Origin: Anisodus tanguticus
Lineage: Eukaryota > Streptophyta > Magnoliopsida > Solanales > Solanaceae
Length of the DNA: 64,000 bases
Reading direction: 5' to 3'
Assembly (NCBI GenBank): GCA_034509755.1
Contig: CM067541.1
Coordinates: 26,976,501 to 27,040,500, forward strand
Shown here: positions 12,255-25,695 of the stretch, piece after piece
Layout of the letters: each line of letters opens with the position of its first letter
Position numbering within the stretch: position 1 is the stretch's first letter
Position numbers and translations under genes: made by a program
The notes under the pieces: generated by a model
Told to the model about the DNA's origin: nothing
What the model saw: the letters and a program-made list of their open reading frames with translations, nothing else
Databases searched by the model: none

Positions 12255-13292
12255 GGGCATCCTCTTATCGGATACATGTCTGAAAACTTGCTCCTAACAA
12301 ACTCAACCATCCTAGCATGCTCAGCCATTGTCTCGAAAGAAGCCCCAGCAGCTACCAACTGTAACGTATCCAACAGAAGAGGAACACTCAACCCTCACAA
12401 AGCATCTGACTCTCTCTGCCTCTGTAGGTAGCAACGGTGTTGCATAGTGCGATAAGGCGTGGAAATGAGTCTCATAATGAGAAATTGTGCCCCTATGCTC
12501 GATCCTTTAGAATAAATCATGCTTGCTCAGATGCAAGATAAGAGACACATATTTCTCCAAGAAGATTCGATAAAACCTGACCCAAGATGGCGGAGGAGAC
12601 CCTACCGATCAACAATCAATATAAGCCCTCCACCATTGCTTCGCATCCCCTATAAGCTGAAGAGCGACAAAACAGACCCTGTGCGACTCAATAATACCCA
12701 AGGTATGCAACTTATTATGGTAGCTAATAATAAACTCATACTCATCCTACTCGGGCTGTCCATAGAATATGGGACGCTTCATGCTAGAAAAGTGCTCCCA
12801 TATATTTCGCTCATCGCGGGTCATAGTAGTCTTTGCAATCGGCCGGGGACCCTACTCGGGTGCTGGAATCTCATCAATACAGAGAGTCAACATAGAAGCT
12901 GGTTGAACCTCTGGAGTAAGAAACCCGGGAGTTTGTCCCTCTCCCACCCGGGTTTGTGACTCACCTGGAGTAGTCTGATGCATGCCCTCTTGGAAAAACT
13001 ATTTAAAACACTCACTAATCTGATCAACGTGTATTGTAGAACCATTGTAGCAATAAATCTGGGATGATTCTGGATTGGTCCCATCTTCTCATCAAGTAAC
13101 TCATCCTGAGGCTCAATATACGGCGCATGGAAGACTAATCTAGCATGAGCTTGGTTGGCTCTCTATGCTCCACCCCTGGCCGATGCAGCTCATCAGGCTC
13201 TACCTTGGCCCCTGCCATGGCCTCGACCACAACCGCCCGTACCACTGGTGTCGTGCCTCCTCGCTCGCTGCATCAACACGCGTTCTCACCAT
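12255..13292 (-). pseudogene. Decayed gypsy gag, second minus-strand element
   Basis: The likely start is the complement of CAT 13290-13292 (MVRTRVDAASE); MVRT is a common gag start in these plant elements and is also seen at 40418. About ten stops interrupt the N-terminal part. The gag core is clear at roughly 12800-12250: WEHFSSMKRPIFYG, EDEYEFIISYHNKLHTLGI-like residues, AKQWWRAYIDCRS, and HYETHFHALSHYATPLL. This order matches retrotransposon gag with its conserved WWRAY block. The gag stops at about 12250 where the LTR at 10050-12246 begins, so that element may have inserted here. No protease or RT of this element is in the window. Confidence 0.75.
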
Positions 13293-13473
13293 ATGTGAGA
13301 GAATAGGAACAAAGGTCAGATACCAATTTGATTCAACTTAGCACGAAAGGAATGAAGGAAGTGAAATTTCCTAGATGTCCATAGCATTTCGAAGATAAGT
13401 ACGGACGTCCCCGAACTGATCTGCAAGACTCTACTAGACATTGCTCTTGTATTTAAAACTGTTTAACCTAAAT

Positions 13474-13485
13474 CTCTAATACCAA
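13474..13485 (-). other. Primer binding site (tRNA-Met type)
   Basis: The minus strand reads GTTGGTATTAGAG, one base off the usual site, immediately before the LTR. Confidence 0.6.
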
Positions 13486-13487
13486 CT

Positions 13488-15290
13488 TTTTCATGACCCT
13501 TTTTAAGAACCGTGATGGAACCTACACTTTCCCACCGGTAGGCGAACCACATCCTATAAACAATACTAATAATTAATCAAATGTGGATATAAAAGAATAC
13601 TTATAAACCTTGCTATCATAACATAAAGAATGTGTGGAACATAAGTATAAAAGTCAAATACAACCCCCAAATGATATGGTCAATAATAGAAGAGCGCTAC
13701 TGTCATAATACACCAGTCAAAGTGAAATGGAAGGAGTCTAAATGTCTGATACATGTCTCTCGAATCAAATAAAAGATATGATAAAATAGCATATTGGGCA
13801 ATGCCGATAGTATCATCCTCACCCTGAATGTCTGAATCAGCATGCTCGGACTCACGCTATCCTGAGCTAGTAGAAGGAACTGAATCTGCATCCAAAATGA
13901 ATGTAGCAAGTGTAGTATGAGTGCACAATGTATCCCCCAGGCATCATAAGCCTACAATGAAGGAAGATACGCCAAAAGAGATAAATGCCAAATTAACATA
14001 AAATAATTTAAACAGTTCAATAATCTAATTAAGTCATGTAGTTCAGGTAACATTTCACTCTTATTCACATAAAACCTCATTATCATAAAATTTATCCGGT
14101 TCCAGACAGTTTCAATAGCAGTGTTCAAGTACTTAATAATCAATTATTATCCTCATTAAACAGGAATTAACCAAGTCATCAATTATCAATTCAACACTTA
14201 ATTCATCAATAATTAACCAGTGCAATGAAGTATGTATGATATGAATGCAATGCGTATGTCAGGTACCTTAAATCTTCCAATATATATACGTTCAAATTCT
14301 ATGAATAGCATACACATTGAGGACCCGCAAAGTCCATATACTCCTCTGAAATTTCTCAACGGAACTCAACTTTGGTTGAGTAATTGTTGTAGGCATGCAA
14401 CTCCATTTCCCGCGTATCATCATCATCATCATCTCAATGTTGTCATAATTTCATAAAGCTCTTACCTTTCCGGTCTATTGGACCCAGATCAATTCCATAC
14501 CATTCTCATATCAATATCATCAGAACCACGAGTGTATGAATGTAAATGACATCACAACGTAAGGAATCATGATGTAATAAGATGCAACCAAATATAGAGA
14601 TGAATATCACATGCTTTCAAGATTTCAATGACATATAATCCAAGTATAGTCAGGATATCATATCAAAATATGTGTGATGAATAAGCACAACAATAGAAAA
14701 TATGGTGACAATCCCACATAATGGCGACAAGCCCAAATAATCAGCTTGAGGCTAATTTCCCAAACCCATCAGCATAGTTCAGCATCGGTACCCATTCAGA
14801 CGTTCATCATAATTGTTTGATGGGACCCCCAAACATGCCCAATACCCCTCAATATTTATAACTAATTATGTACTTCTATCGGAGTCTAGTGAAAGTAAAC
14901 TATAGCCTACCTCTGGGCCAAACAAGAGCCTTGAACAATCAGATCTATGCACTTGCCTTGCCCTTCCAAAGTGTCTCGTGGTAATCAAAGTCTAACACAT
15001 ATATACTATTCATTAATATAACTTTTACAAAACATACAAGGACATAATCCTTAAACAAATCACGACTTCCAAAAACAACCCAGGGCCCATATAATCAAGA
15101 CTCAAACTTTATTATCCAAAAACTATCAATTCATACTAGGTAATCATATCCCTAAGTTAATTAGAAATCTACTCTCATTTGGACATTCAATTGAATAATA
15201 TACAAAAAACCCCAATTCATAACCCTAGAATTTCCCCCAATTTCAAAAGGGTTTCTATAATCAAATTAAAGGCTACAACATGATAATATA
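13488..15290 (-). repeat. 5' LTR of the gag at 12255-13292, far end uncertain
   Basis: Starts at the primer site with CATGACCC and contains a CGTGATGG block usual in Solanaceae LTRs. The far edge at about 15290 is where the character changes; a terminal TG was not recognised. A short (ATC)n run lies at 14417-14433. Confidence 0.5.
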
Positions 15291-16758
15291 GCATAGTCCA
15301 TTACTAATTAAGGCAGTAATTAGATGGACCTATGTGATTGGGATATACTACTGTTATTATGAACACTTAATGGACTACTGTTTCTTTGATTTCACTTTAA
15401 CGTCTATAATTCTATGTAGGTTAAATAGATTTGTATTGCTACCCATGTTTGGTACTTAATATTAGGTCGGAACTTTAAATAATCACCTTCGTTGAAGAAT
15501 GATATTATGAGTATAGAATTTGATCTAGTAGGTTTGATATAGAGAATACTAGAACTTAAGTCAATAATGTATGGCATGTGTGATAGCGTGTGTATAATAT
15601 ATGCGCGTTTTAGATTAATAAGTGATGAAGGTTAAGATATTAGATAAAGATGAAACCTTAAAAGTACATAAGTAAGATGGTTTGCCCAAGGAGGTATATT
15701 ATTACAAAATGAGATGCTTAGCTAATTTACTATATTAGTTTAAATTAGTATTCTAGGGTGACAATAGCTAGGAAAACATTAATTATATCTTTATGATGTT
15801 CTCAAGAGTCGAGTTGAGATGTGATAGAGCTAAGACTAAATTAAAAAAATGCATGTTCAGGGTGACGATAATGTTGTAGATAAGTCATGAAGTCGAGGAA
15901 CATGCGTATATCATGTTATGAATATTAATGTATTTGGTTTAAGTTCAAATGAATATGCAACAAAGATAGTATAAGTTGAAGGTAGCAATAAATTTCTCAT
16001 GAGAAATTGTATATGCGCAAATAATACGTAAGTGCATATATGTATAAATTATGTATAGAAGGTGATGTTTATTTGACTATGACTAGAGAGATTATGATTG
16101 GTGAAAAGAGATTAGAGAACAACTCCCTAAGAGCAATATGTCATAATAACTAGTTTTAAACAGCAGGACATTCGAGTTATAAAAGGATTACAAAGGGACC
16201 AATAGCCAAGTGCATGCTATGTAAGGGAGATACCCCTGGTAATTTCAAAATTTATGCAATTTAAAAAGTCTATATTATATAGAATATAGTAGTGTGATAC
16301 ATGCATGTATTAGTAACAAGATGAAGAATGATGTGAGAGGTTGTATAGTGTAATGAATGACAACTATAGGCATGTTTGTTCCTTCAAGATTTAATGAGCG
16401 CTGGAAGTAATGTAAGTTAGGCTGAAATTATGTGTTTATTGAATTAGCCTCCTAGTGTTTGGATTGATATAATGTGAACTTTCTGGTTAAAGCATGTATG
16501 TGTTAGAATTTTGGGTAATGAACTTTTCCCAAGTGAGTTGAAAATATAATCCTTTAGTTAGTGTTAGGCTTGTTTGTTGTAGTTGGGGGAGTCCTTATGA
16601 GGACCATATGGATATTGTTGGATTGTTAATTCAGATTTAATTTGGAATAGCTCATCAAACAAAGTAAGTCTAGCAAAAAAGTTTGAAAATTTGAGGTTTA
16701 GTGAAAATCTAAAGCCATAACTCTCATTCGAGGATGAATGATCCTGAGAGGGAGATAA
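15291..16758 (+). other. Tail of a plus-strand LTR element, no coding content
   Basis: No gene is supported. It ends with a polypurine tract (GAGGATGAATGATCCTGAGA, then GGGAGATAA) directly before an LTR start. That tail resembles the pol end plus PPT of other gypsy elements here, read in the opposite direction at 28497 and 51747. Confidence 0.5.
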
Positions 16759-17520
16759 TGTAACACCCCGTAAATTTGGATTAGGTGTGGATGTGTTAAA
16801 TGAGTATTAATGTGACATTGTATATATATGAAGTCCTATCAGGATGATTTTGGGTGGAAATAGTTGATTTAAGACCTAGACGAATAGTGACGTGCATAAG
16901 ATTCGATAGAATACGGTAGGTATGACTTTCAGTCTATTTACGTGAATCTCTGTTGGGAATTGGAGAAGATGTAAAACATGAAAGTTTTATCCCTTTGGAA
17001 TACCTTTCCAACAATATATGGACCAGCTCAATCGGATCTATGTGCTAGGATTTATGCCCATTTTACTGAAAGTTGTCAATGCAGTAAAATGAAGCCTGGC
17101 GCGGGGCGTGGCCCTTAGACTTGGGCGCAGGGCGCCAGGTATATTTTCCAGTGTGTCACGATTTTCCCGAATATTATATATCTCCAATTCATAAAACCTA
17201 TCCGACTTCATTCTAGAATATGATTATGTTATGATAAGAGTGAGTCAATTGAACAATATTCTGCTAAGTCTTATACATTCTGTTGTATGTCATATATCAT
17301 TATAGAGCTTTTTCTCATATGAAATCTAATGAATATTGTGTAATACATATATTGGCCTATATGTTGATATCACTGATGAATTGATCAAAGTAATAAGGTA
17401 CGCACATCATCTCTACGTCGTAAACAAATATATAGGCCATGAAATTAATTTTAAATACACACTGTGTGTACCGTCAATATCCCAAAAAGATCCCTTCATC
17501 ATAATGACCAGCTCTTGAAA
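16759..17520 (+). repeat. 3' LTR of a plus-strand gypsy element, partial
   Basis: Starts TGTAACACCCCG right after the polypurine tract. A GC-rich block (GGCGCGGGGCGTGGCCCTTA, near 17099) is typical of some Solanaceae gypsy LTRs. The end is not defined and no 5' partner is present. Confidence 0.55.
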
Positions 17521-17779
17521 GGAGGAAATTGTCAGATCAATCACCTCCTAAGACATATCCCCATATTAACCTAAAGAAAATAAGTAACTTCTCTACTTCC
17601 AAACATATCTTCTCCCATCTCCAATTCCCGGTACAATTCTAATCTTACAGACTACTATTCTCTCCATCATCCATCTCCGAAAACCCTCACTTTCTTCCAA
17701 ACTCTCGAGAGCTCCACTCACTCCTCCTACACCAAAAAGGAATGCTCAACCAAACCCCACTTCCTCCCAAGAACCCTAA

Positions 17780-19848
17780 ATTTTGTATTTAGCTTCTCTC
17801 AATACAAACCCTACCGATATCAATCCCATTATATCTATTGAACCTAATCAATGTCATAATCTCCAGGAAAACCAAGCAATAGCCGATCACCAAAATGAGC
17901 CCAAAAGTCTCAATGACTCTGAAATTGACCTACCCTTGGTAGGATCTTCAGACCACTCTGTTTTTTTAGATAACCCGGGTGACCTCATGGAAGTAAATGA
18001 GAGAATCATCAAAACCTTGGTGTGCTGGAAACCAGAAGAAAAATGAACCTGCTATACAAGACCGTGTCAACAAGTAACCCCAATTGTTGTTCCTAAAATT
18101 GTGATTATTAAAGAAATAGGAGTAGCCCACGTGATATCCTCTATCGAAGATTTAGGGATAGAGACAAGAAAATGGAAGGAAGATGAGGGTGAATGACACG
18201 GTGAGGGGGATGTTCTAAGAAACCCCTTAGCTAAAGAAGGTTCAGTTGAAGGAGAAATTGAGACAGAAGATAGGGTAAACGCAGTTGGGAGCGATGTTAA
18301 AATTGAGTCAGGAGAGGAACTAGTGGGAAATTAAAATGCCTATAAGGGGAAGAGGTAGATGGGTTGAAGTGTTCTGGTACACATGAGGATTCTCCATTGA
18401 TCAATGTTCATGTAACCATGGAACAAGCGGAAATACCTGTTGTAATAGAAAAACCAGATGGTTCTCTAGAGCAACTCTCAAATCATAACTCTAGCACGAC
18501 TGTAGTTGATAAAGCCAATTATGGTGATGATGATGTGCTAATTGTTGTGCTCACAAATAGAAAGATTAGGCATAGGATTTGAAAGCCGTCGAAAGAATCC
18601 ATCCTAAAACTAGATGATGAGATAAAAGAGAAGGAAGGATCCTCAACACTGATGAGAACCCCTCACACAAGGGGAAAAAGAAGAGGGCTGAAGATGAACT
18701 GCAAAGCACAATGTTAGCTACAAAAAAGTAGAGCACCCAGAGCAAAGGCCACCAAATCACTTTCTCCATTAGTGGTAAAACCTGCAGAAAAGACAATTGA
18801 GAAAGACAGAAGAAGGAAAGGAAAAGTTGTTGTCACTCCAAAATAAAAAATCAGTTATTGCGAAGAAACACGTCCACAAATTTGTTTGAACTAAGAGAAG
18901 GTCATTGTCAAAGTTGGTGGATGAGAAAATTGAAAGTGAGAAGGATGAGCCCACTGAAGACTCATAATTAAAGGAAATTAACCACTATAATGAATCAGAA
19001 GACGTACAAGATCTTACTCAGCAAAGGAAAATAATGATCACAAGGCAAACTATGCTTAGAGAAAGAGTAGTTACTGGGTATGTAGGTCCTGAGAAAGATA
19101 CACTATTGCAAAAACTTGAGTATCAAGGGTGTAGTAACTTGTTCCTTCCTATAGGAGAAAAGAGGAAGATGTGTGAAGAACAGGTTACTGAATTCTATGT
19201 GAATGCTATCATTAATGAAGAACAGCTTGTCAGCATTGTGCAGAAAGTCAAGATTTTCTTCACTCCTTGAACTTTGGGAGAGATTCTGAAGCTACCATCA
19301 AGAGGATGGGCAAAGTATGTATAGAATGCACTAGAAATCACAAGGGAACTATGCGGAAATCCAAACATTATGGAGCACAGGAGGGTGCAGAAGAGAGATT
19401 CCCAAGAGACCAGGAAGTATTTATGGACATAAAATTAATACAACTTCTTTCTACTGAAGTGCTAATAATTTACCTAGTCTAATGATTCAACACATTCATA
19501 AGATCACTCTGTAGGAGCATAAAAATCATGGGTTGGCATTTGGGTTCTGGCTGGTGGGCATCTTTGAACACTTCAAGATACCAGTTAAGGTCTGGCAATA
19601 TCAAACCCCAAAGGATATCATTGGTGTACAAAATTAGGGTATTCCGTGTAGAAGCTGAGATACAATCCTTGAGGGATCTTCTTGTTGCCAAGGATGCTGA
19701 TATTGCAAAGTTGAAAAAAAAACATAAGAACAACATATACTTTTTTCATGTGAAGTATGGATGTGGGGAAGAAGCTCTTAGGGAGCAACTTGAGAGACTG
19801 AAGGCATCCGTAGAGAAAGAGAGAGAAGGAAACAAAAAAGCTATTTAG
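17780..19848 (+). pseudogene. Remnant of a 'putative plant transposon protein' gene
   Basis: Frames are broken into at least five pieces (17783-18046, 18364-18582, 19034-19270, about 19270-19500, 19528-19848). The N-terminal parts are acidic and low-complexity. Residues at 19034-19270 (LQKLEYQGCSNLFLP, EQVTEFYVNAIINEEQL) and, after a shift, MIQHIHKITL and HGLAFGFWLVGIFEHFKIPV at about 19485-19590 resemble the Solanaceae domain called Transposase_32 or putative plant transposon protein, which often ends in a coiled coil. A coiled coil is visible at the C-terminus (EAEIQSLRDLLVAKDADIAK, then EEALREQLERLKASVEKE). The biochemical role of this domain is not known to me. A degenerate cellular gene is the alternative. 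The family call comes from memory of the pattern. Confidence 0.45.
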
Positions 19849-20345
19849 AACCTGGTGTTAGCAATATCCAAAGATCTTGCCTCAACCTCTAAACCCACTC
19901 CTAGTCATCATTAGTTAAATCTGCCTTATGTGTGTCCTTTTAGTCCTAACTATTTTTGTAGCTCTAGTTTGTATATTGTGTTTCTGACTTAGTGTGATGC
20001 TTATTGATGTAATGGAAATTGATCACTTATATCTTAGTGCTAATTTCTGTGCTTACCTATATTCTAGTAGATATAATCTGAGTTAACTATTTTATTATGT
20101 ATATGTGATAGCCCAAATGGCCATGAGCTTAATATTGCACATAGTCCTTTATTGGCACTAAAGTCACATGATATAAATTTTTAATGATGCCAAAAGGGGG
20201 AAGAAAATATGTAATTTATAATCCATGTATGCTAACCTGGGTTATCCTAGTGGTGTTCTGTTAAATATTTTGGCTATTAAATGATCAAAATAGGTTATAT
20301 AATGGAATCATAGGAATGGGTTTGTCATAATCAAAAAGTGGAATA

Positions 20346-21055
20346 TGTTGGCATTAGCAAGAATGGTAAGCGTTAGTTTTGATGATTAACAAAGAGATTG
20401 CACAAGCCAAATGAACCAGGTCCATAGAGTTGATCTATCACATAGACAAATGCAAACGAGTACAATGAAGGAAGACATGACTCAGCTACAAAGTAGTTCA
20501 ATGATTAATAGAACAAGTATGTTTTATCACATGAAGTCAATACATGCAAAGGATGAATGGATCAGATGCAGTACAGAGGTGAATGAATTGAGCTCAGAGA
20601 TCAGGTGAATAGAAACAGACACAGAGTTACACATGATGAATAAAATAGGTATGTCAACATGTTCCATTCAACATTTCAGAAGCAGGTCAGAGTTAGATGT
20701 TGTGTGTACGAGAATAAATTTATGGAACAAGTAGTTGAACGTGTTCCAGATCAGAACAGTCAGAAGATTTCATAAAAGAATTGTCATAGGTATAAAATGT
20801 TATCAGGTTCAACATCAAGTTAGAGTTTAACTTGAAGGTTGCTTTCTAGTCTGGGTAGATTAGTGAGACATGAATTAGAGTGTAGTTCATAGGTTACAGA
20901 GTTTGTAACTTGAATTTGCAGAGGCTCGCCATTGTAGTGGAGTTGGGGATAAATCCTATAGATGTATAGGTCATGATTTTTACTTCCCTTGTGAGCGGGT
21001 TGTTTTCCATATAAAAATATTGTGTCCTTGCTTTACTGTTCTTTAATTATTTCGC
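20346..21055 (+). repeat. LTR-like repeat, plus strand (possibly Copia)
   Basis: Starts TGTTGGCATTAGC after the purine-rich CAAAAAGTGGAATA, and contains GTTTTGATGATTAACAAAG, which is common near the start of Solanaceae Copia LTRs. It joins minus-strand Athila-like protease sequence at about 21055. No second copy, so the assignment is tentative. Confidence 0.4.
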
Positions 21056-23296
21056 ATACACGATGCATAGAATAGGTAAGTTAACGTGTTCCTTCCTATA
21101 GGCAAAAGTTAGGTATCGCATAGGATAAACAAGTTGGTATGCAGAAATAACAACTATGGCTTGCCCATGGTAAGGAATGGTAATTCCCAAGATGAATAGG
21201 ACTTCATAAACTACTTCACAATCAAGAATGACAAAATCGACAGGGAAGATGAATCGATCCACCTTTACAAGAACATCATATAAAATCTCCACCAGCCTTT
21301 TCACGGTACAATCCGTCATCAATAACCTCATAGTCGAGATCGGGGATTTCCCAAGTCTAATTGATTCAAAATTGCAAGCGTTATTAAATTAATAGTTGCA
21401 CCAACTTCACATAGCGCTTTAACAAATTGATAAACCGCAATTGTACATGGAATAGTAAAAGCTCTAGGGTCTTTCTTCTTTTTGACCAACGTTCTTGAAA
21501 CAATGTATCAACATTGCTGAGTGACATCCATAGTCTAAATACTAACTCTCCTCATCTTGGTGATGAGGTCTTTCATAAATTTAGCATAACTCCGCATTTT
21601 TTCAAGAGCATCAACTGGCGGAATGTTAATCAAGAGTTGCTTAAGCAAGTGGATGAATTAGCAAAATTTTCCATCCTCCGCTTTCTTTGCAAGCCCTTGA
21701 GGAAATGAAGAAGGAGGCTTATTAATAGGCGCCAATGCTTTTGGAACCTCTTCTTCCACCTTCTTGCCTTTAGGAGTTTCGGTACTTCATATAGCTTCCT
21801 CAAACACATGGGCTTTCCAATACTTGCCCTTTTCTTCTTTGGTGTCATTTCATCTTCAATCACAATAGGGTCTTCAACAAGTGAATCATCTTCCACCTCC
21901 ATATCATATTTTACTAAATTCTCACACCCAAGTATCTTCCACTCCTAGTAGTTATGCCATGCAATGAGAACTATTACCACCATCATTCTTCGAGTTCGCG
22001 AAAGTGCCACTAGGGAGGGTCCCTTTTTTGCTTTTGATTTAGAGAAGCTGATATTTGGATAAATTGTGATTCCAATTGCTTCATTGAAGTAGTGTGATGG
22101 TTTACGAGTTTTCCCATGCTATTCATTTTGTCCTTCACTTATTTGAAAAAAGTGTCGGTCGATTCCACTCTCTTCAATACTTTTGACAACATCTCTTCCA
22201 TTTTTGAACTAAGGGTACATGGTTGGTTTGAACTTTTTTGGTTGCCCTTGGTGGTACATACGAATTAGAGCTTTGATGATTGTGGTATTTTTATTCCAAC
22301 TTCCTTGATTGTTTTTCCCCCATTGTGAGTTTCTTTGATCCTTGTTCCAACCTTGGTTCCCTTGACCTTGCCGCCAAGGTCCTTGATTGGACCCTTGGTA
22401 ATTAGGTCGGGAACCCCCATCTTGATTGTTGACAAAATGTACCTCTTCATCATACATTTGGTATCATTCTTCGTCATGAGGTCCTCCTTCACTAGACCCC
22501 ACCACATTCACATTTTTTATCCCGCTCCTAATACAAGCTTTTTGAGTGTCACCATTTGTGTCATTAATTGAGCTATATTATCACCTCTCTTCTTCCTTCT
22601 TTATTACCTCAAGAGACTATCTTAGAAGGACATCCTCCATCTACTTCTGATTCTCTAGTATGCCAATCTTTATTAGTCTTGATCAATTTGTTAAATAGAG
22701 AACTTACCACATCAAATGCATTTTCTATGATGGCCCCTTTTGCTACATTGTTAGCCACCAACTTGTTTTAAAATCAAGTGACCTATAAAATATTTGAAGA
22801 AGAACACCATCAGGCAACCCATGCGTAGGACAATTCTTAATAATCTTCTTGAACCTAGTCCAAGTTTCATGAAGAGCCTTATTTGGAAGTAGATTAAAGT
22901 TTTTGATTTCATCATGGATTTGTAACACCCGAGATGGAGGGAAGAACTTATCAAGTAGTGTTTCTATCAATTTCTCCCAATTGATATGGACTCAGCCAAA
23001 AGATCATCCAACCAAATAGTGGCCTATCCTGTAAGAGAGAACAGGAAGAGCCGTATTTTGACCACTTCATTGGAGACATAGGTTGGTGGTTGGTTTGCGA
23101 ACATTCTAAGAAAATTCTTGAGGTGCCTATTCAGGTCATCGGTGGTCATACCCCCAAATTGGCCCTTAGTGTTAAGCAAGTCCAACAATGTGGTGTTGAG
23201 ATGTAAAGTTGCATTTCCTTGAATAGGGGGTGGTTGAACTACATTAGCAAATTCGGTGTCCCCCAAATCTCCATAATCAGATTCAGAGTCAGACAT
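21047..23296 (-). pseudogene. Athila-like gypsy gag and protease, decayed
   Basis: Minus strand, in order: gag N-terminus from 23296 (MSDSESDYGDLGDTEF) with the core start TTDDLNRHLKNFLRMFAN and VVKIRLFLFSLTG; gag core at 22743-22970 (KFFPPSRVLQIHDEIKNF, then NKALHETWTRFKKI); a Gly/Asn/Gln-rich gag C-terminus at 22209-22457 (NQGPWRQGQGNQGW); a linker at 21630-21902; and aspartic protease C-terminal sequence at 21047-21331 (VLVKVDRFIFPVDFVILD). This is the standard gag-PR order of plant Athila/Tat-type elements. Frameshifts separate every block. The sequence stops in the protease at about 21055, where an LTR-like repeat starts, so RT and integrase are missing or displaced. Confidence 0.78.
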
Positions 23297-23415
23297 GTTG
23301 CTTCAAACAACACAAGAAACAATGAAAGTAATATGAGAAATAAAGATTAAAAGTAGAGTTTTACATAAATTGGTAAATTTCTAGACCGTATTCCCAGGAA
23401 ACGATGCCAAAATTT

Positions 23416-24726
23416 CACACGCCTAAATTACACCTTGAAACGGGTATAAGCGGTCATTGAACAAATATAGAACCCAATGAGGTTGGGATCAAATCCCACA
23501 GAGAATATAATGAAGAAATAGACTTGTTTAGTGTAATTCTCGACTTGAAGTCTTAATTCTTGGGTAAAAGGTGTATAATTGTTTGTTGATTTCTAGACCG
23601 TATTCCGAGCACTAATTGCTTATGAGAATTGAATATTGATTTGTAAAAACGACTAGGGTTGTGGTACCCGAAAGGAAAGTAATGCAACTAGATATATTGT
23701 TGAACTCACTTAAATGCCTAGATATAGTAAATAATATTTCTTTGTAGCTCACTGAAAGTCTTTCAACCAAATCGGTGAATTTCACTACTAAGCTCTTTCA
23801 AGCCTTAAAGTGTGGAAATATAACAATCAATAAAATTTTAAGCGATTAGATGGTGTTTAAATTACCAAAACCTTGCTATTTACTATTTTCCTAACCTTAC
23901 CTTTCTTTTCCAAGAAACCTAAGGTATTTAGGCACAATTAATGTTGGTTGTCATTAAGACATTAAAGCACAAAAAGTAAATATAAAACATCAATGGAATA
24001 AAAATGGAGTTTATTTATTAATACTCAATCACATAACTAACACATTTTGGTCCCACGGCCTTTGCTAATGAACGTACATACTCATATACATAAAATCAAA
24101 AGTCATAACTACTAAAATATTCATGAAAATTACAAAATTATGGAGAATAATATAAAAAGAGGTAGATTCCCTTCTTAAAAACTTGAACCAAACACTATCT
24201 CTTAACTTCAATGACAGGAGACAAAAATTGAAATTGAATAATGATTTCAAAACCCTAGAAAACTATTTATGACATCCCAAAAACGTGCACCCAACTTTGG
24301 AAAAAAATACCCCCGCATGTACAAGATGTGGCCACGAGTCAAGTTGTAGGTGTAACCTGCGATTCCCAGCCATGAGCATTTCATCATCTTCAGTTCTTCA
24401 CTTTTTTATCATCATTTGCAGCATAATATGTGGCTCGCATGCACCACATGTGACCCACAGGTGATGTCACAAGTGTTGTCACCACATTTTCAACTTTTCA
24501 CTCCTTCCTGTCATGACCTTTTGAGCATCTGTGATTCGCCGGTATAACATGCGTCTCACATGTGTTGTTTTCCTATGTCCTTAGCCTATTTTTTCTTGTT
24601 TTTGAATTTCGAACATCTTAGCACTACAAAACAACATAAACACATAAGAAACAACATAAAACACTTAAAAGAGTCGCAAAAGCTTAAGAAAAAATATCAA
24701 ATGTGCAGTAATTTCATGGCACATCA
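23416..24726 (-). repeat. 5' LTR of the Athila-like element
   Basis: On the minus strand it begins TGATGTGCCATG at 24726, exactly where Element C's RT reading breaks off after 'FIGLA'. It ends near 23416 before TTTTGGCATCGTTTCCTGGG, a decayed form of the TGGCGCCGTTGCC-type primer site used by Athila elements. CTAGACCGTATTCC occurs at 23380 and again at 23594. Confidence 0.6.
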
Positions 24727-25690
24727 GCGAGGCCTATGAAATTCTGAACCTCGATAACTGAAGCAAGTCTAATCGAATCTCTAACCACCTCAATCTTCTT
24801 GGAATCCGCCATAATATCCTCCTTAGACACTATGTGTCCAAAAAATGCCACCGAACTAAGCCAAAATTCACACTTTAAAAACTTAGCATAAAGTTGCTTC
24901 TCCTTCAAAATTCCAAGCACGATCCTCAGATGTTGCTCATGCTCCTCCTTACTACGGGAGAATACAAGATTTTTTCAATGAAGACAATAACAAAAGAATC
25001 CTCTGAACATCCCGTTCATCAAGTCCATAAAGGTCTCTAGGGCATTGGTTAACCCAAAGGACATCACCAAGAACTCATAGTGATCATAACGTGTCCTGAA
25101 AGTCGTATTAGGAACATCCTCCCCCCTAATCTTTAGCTAATGAAAATGGACCTCAAATCAATCTTGGAAAAAGCCGAAGCACCCTTAAGCTAATCAAACA
25201 AGTCATCAATGCAAAGAATTGCATACTTGTTCTTGATAATCACCTTGTTCAATTGTCGATAGTCGATACACTTACATATAGACACATCCGTCTTCTTCAC
25301 AAATAGCATATGAGAACCCCCAAGGAGAAACAATAGGTCTAATGAAACCTTTACTGAACAAATCCTGTAGTTTCTCCTACAAACCTTTCAACTTGGTCGG
25401 TGCCATCCATTATGGCGGAACAGAAATGGCTTGAGTTCCCTGCTCTAATTCAATGCAGAAATCAATATCATGATCAGGTGGAATACCTGGAAGGTCCATC
25501 GAAAACACCTCTGGGAACTCTCTCACTACCAAAACCGACTCCAATAGAGGAGTCTCTATACTAGTATCTCAAATGTAGGATAAGTAAGTGGGACACCATT
25601 TTCAACCATCTGTTAGGCCTTAAGGAATGATATAACTCTATTTAGATACTGACTAAGAGTTCCATTCCACTCTAATCAAGGAATACCCAG
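24727..25690 (-). pseudogene. Element C reverse transcriptase (Tekay/Del-like)
   Basis: RT copies element RNA into DNA. The minus strand encodes the RT order with breaks: MDLPGIPPDHDIDF (about 25500), LQDLFSKGFIRPIVSPWGSH, CIDYRQLNKVIIKNKY, SAFSKIDLRS, YEFLVMSFGLTNA, and HEQHLRIVLGILKEKQLYAK followed by KCEFWLSSVAFFGHIVSK. This is the Tekay/Del pattern of plant chromoviruses. At the active site (about 24969-24990) the expected FIDD reads as FIEK and is also out of frame, so catalysis is lost. The sequence is cut after FIGLA by the Athila-like LTR. RNase H and integrase are not seen. Confidence 0.85.
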
Positions 25691-25695
25691 CACGA

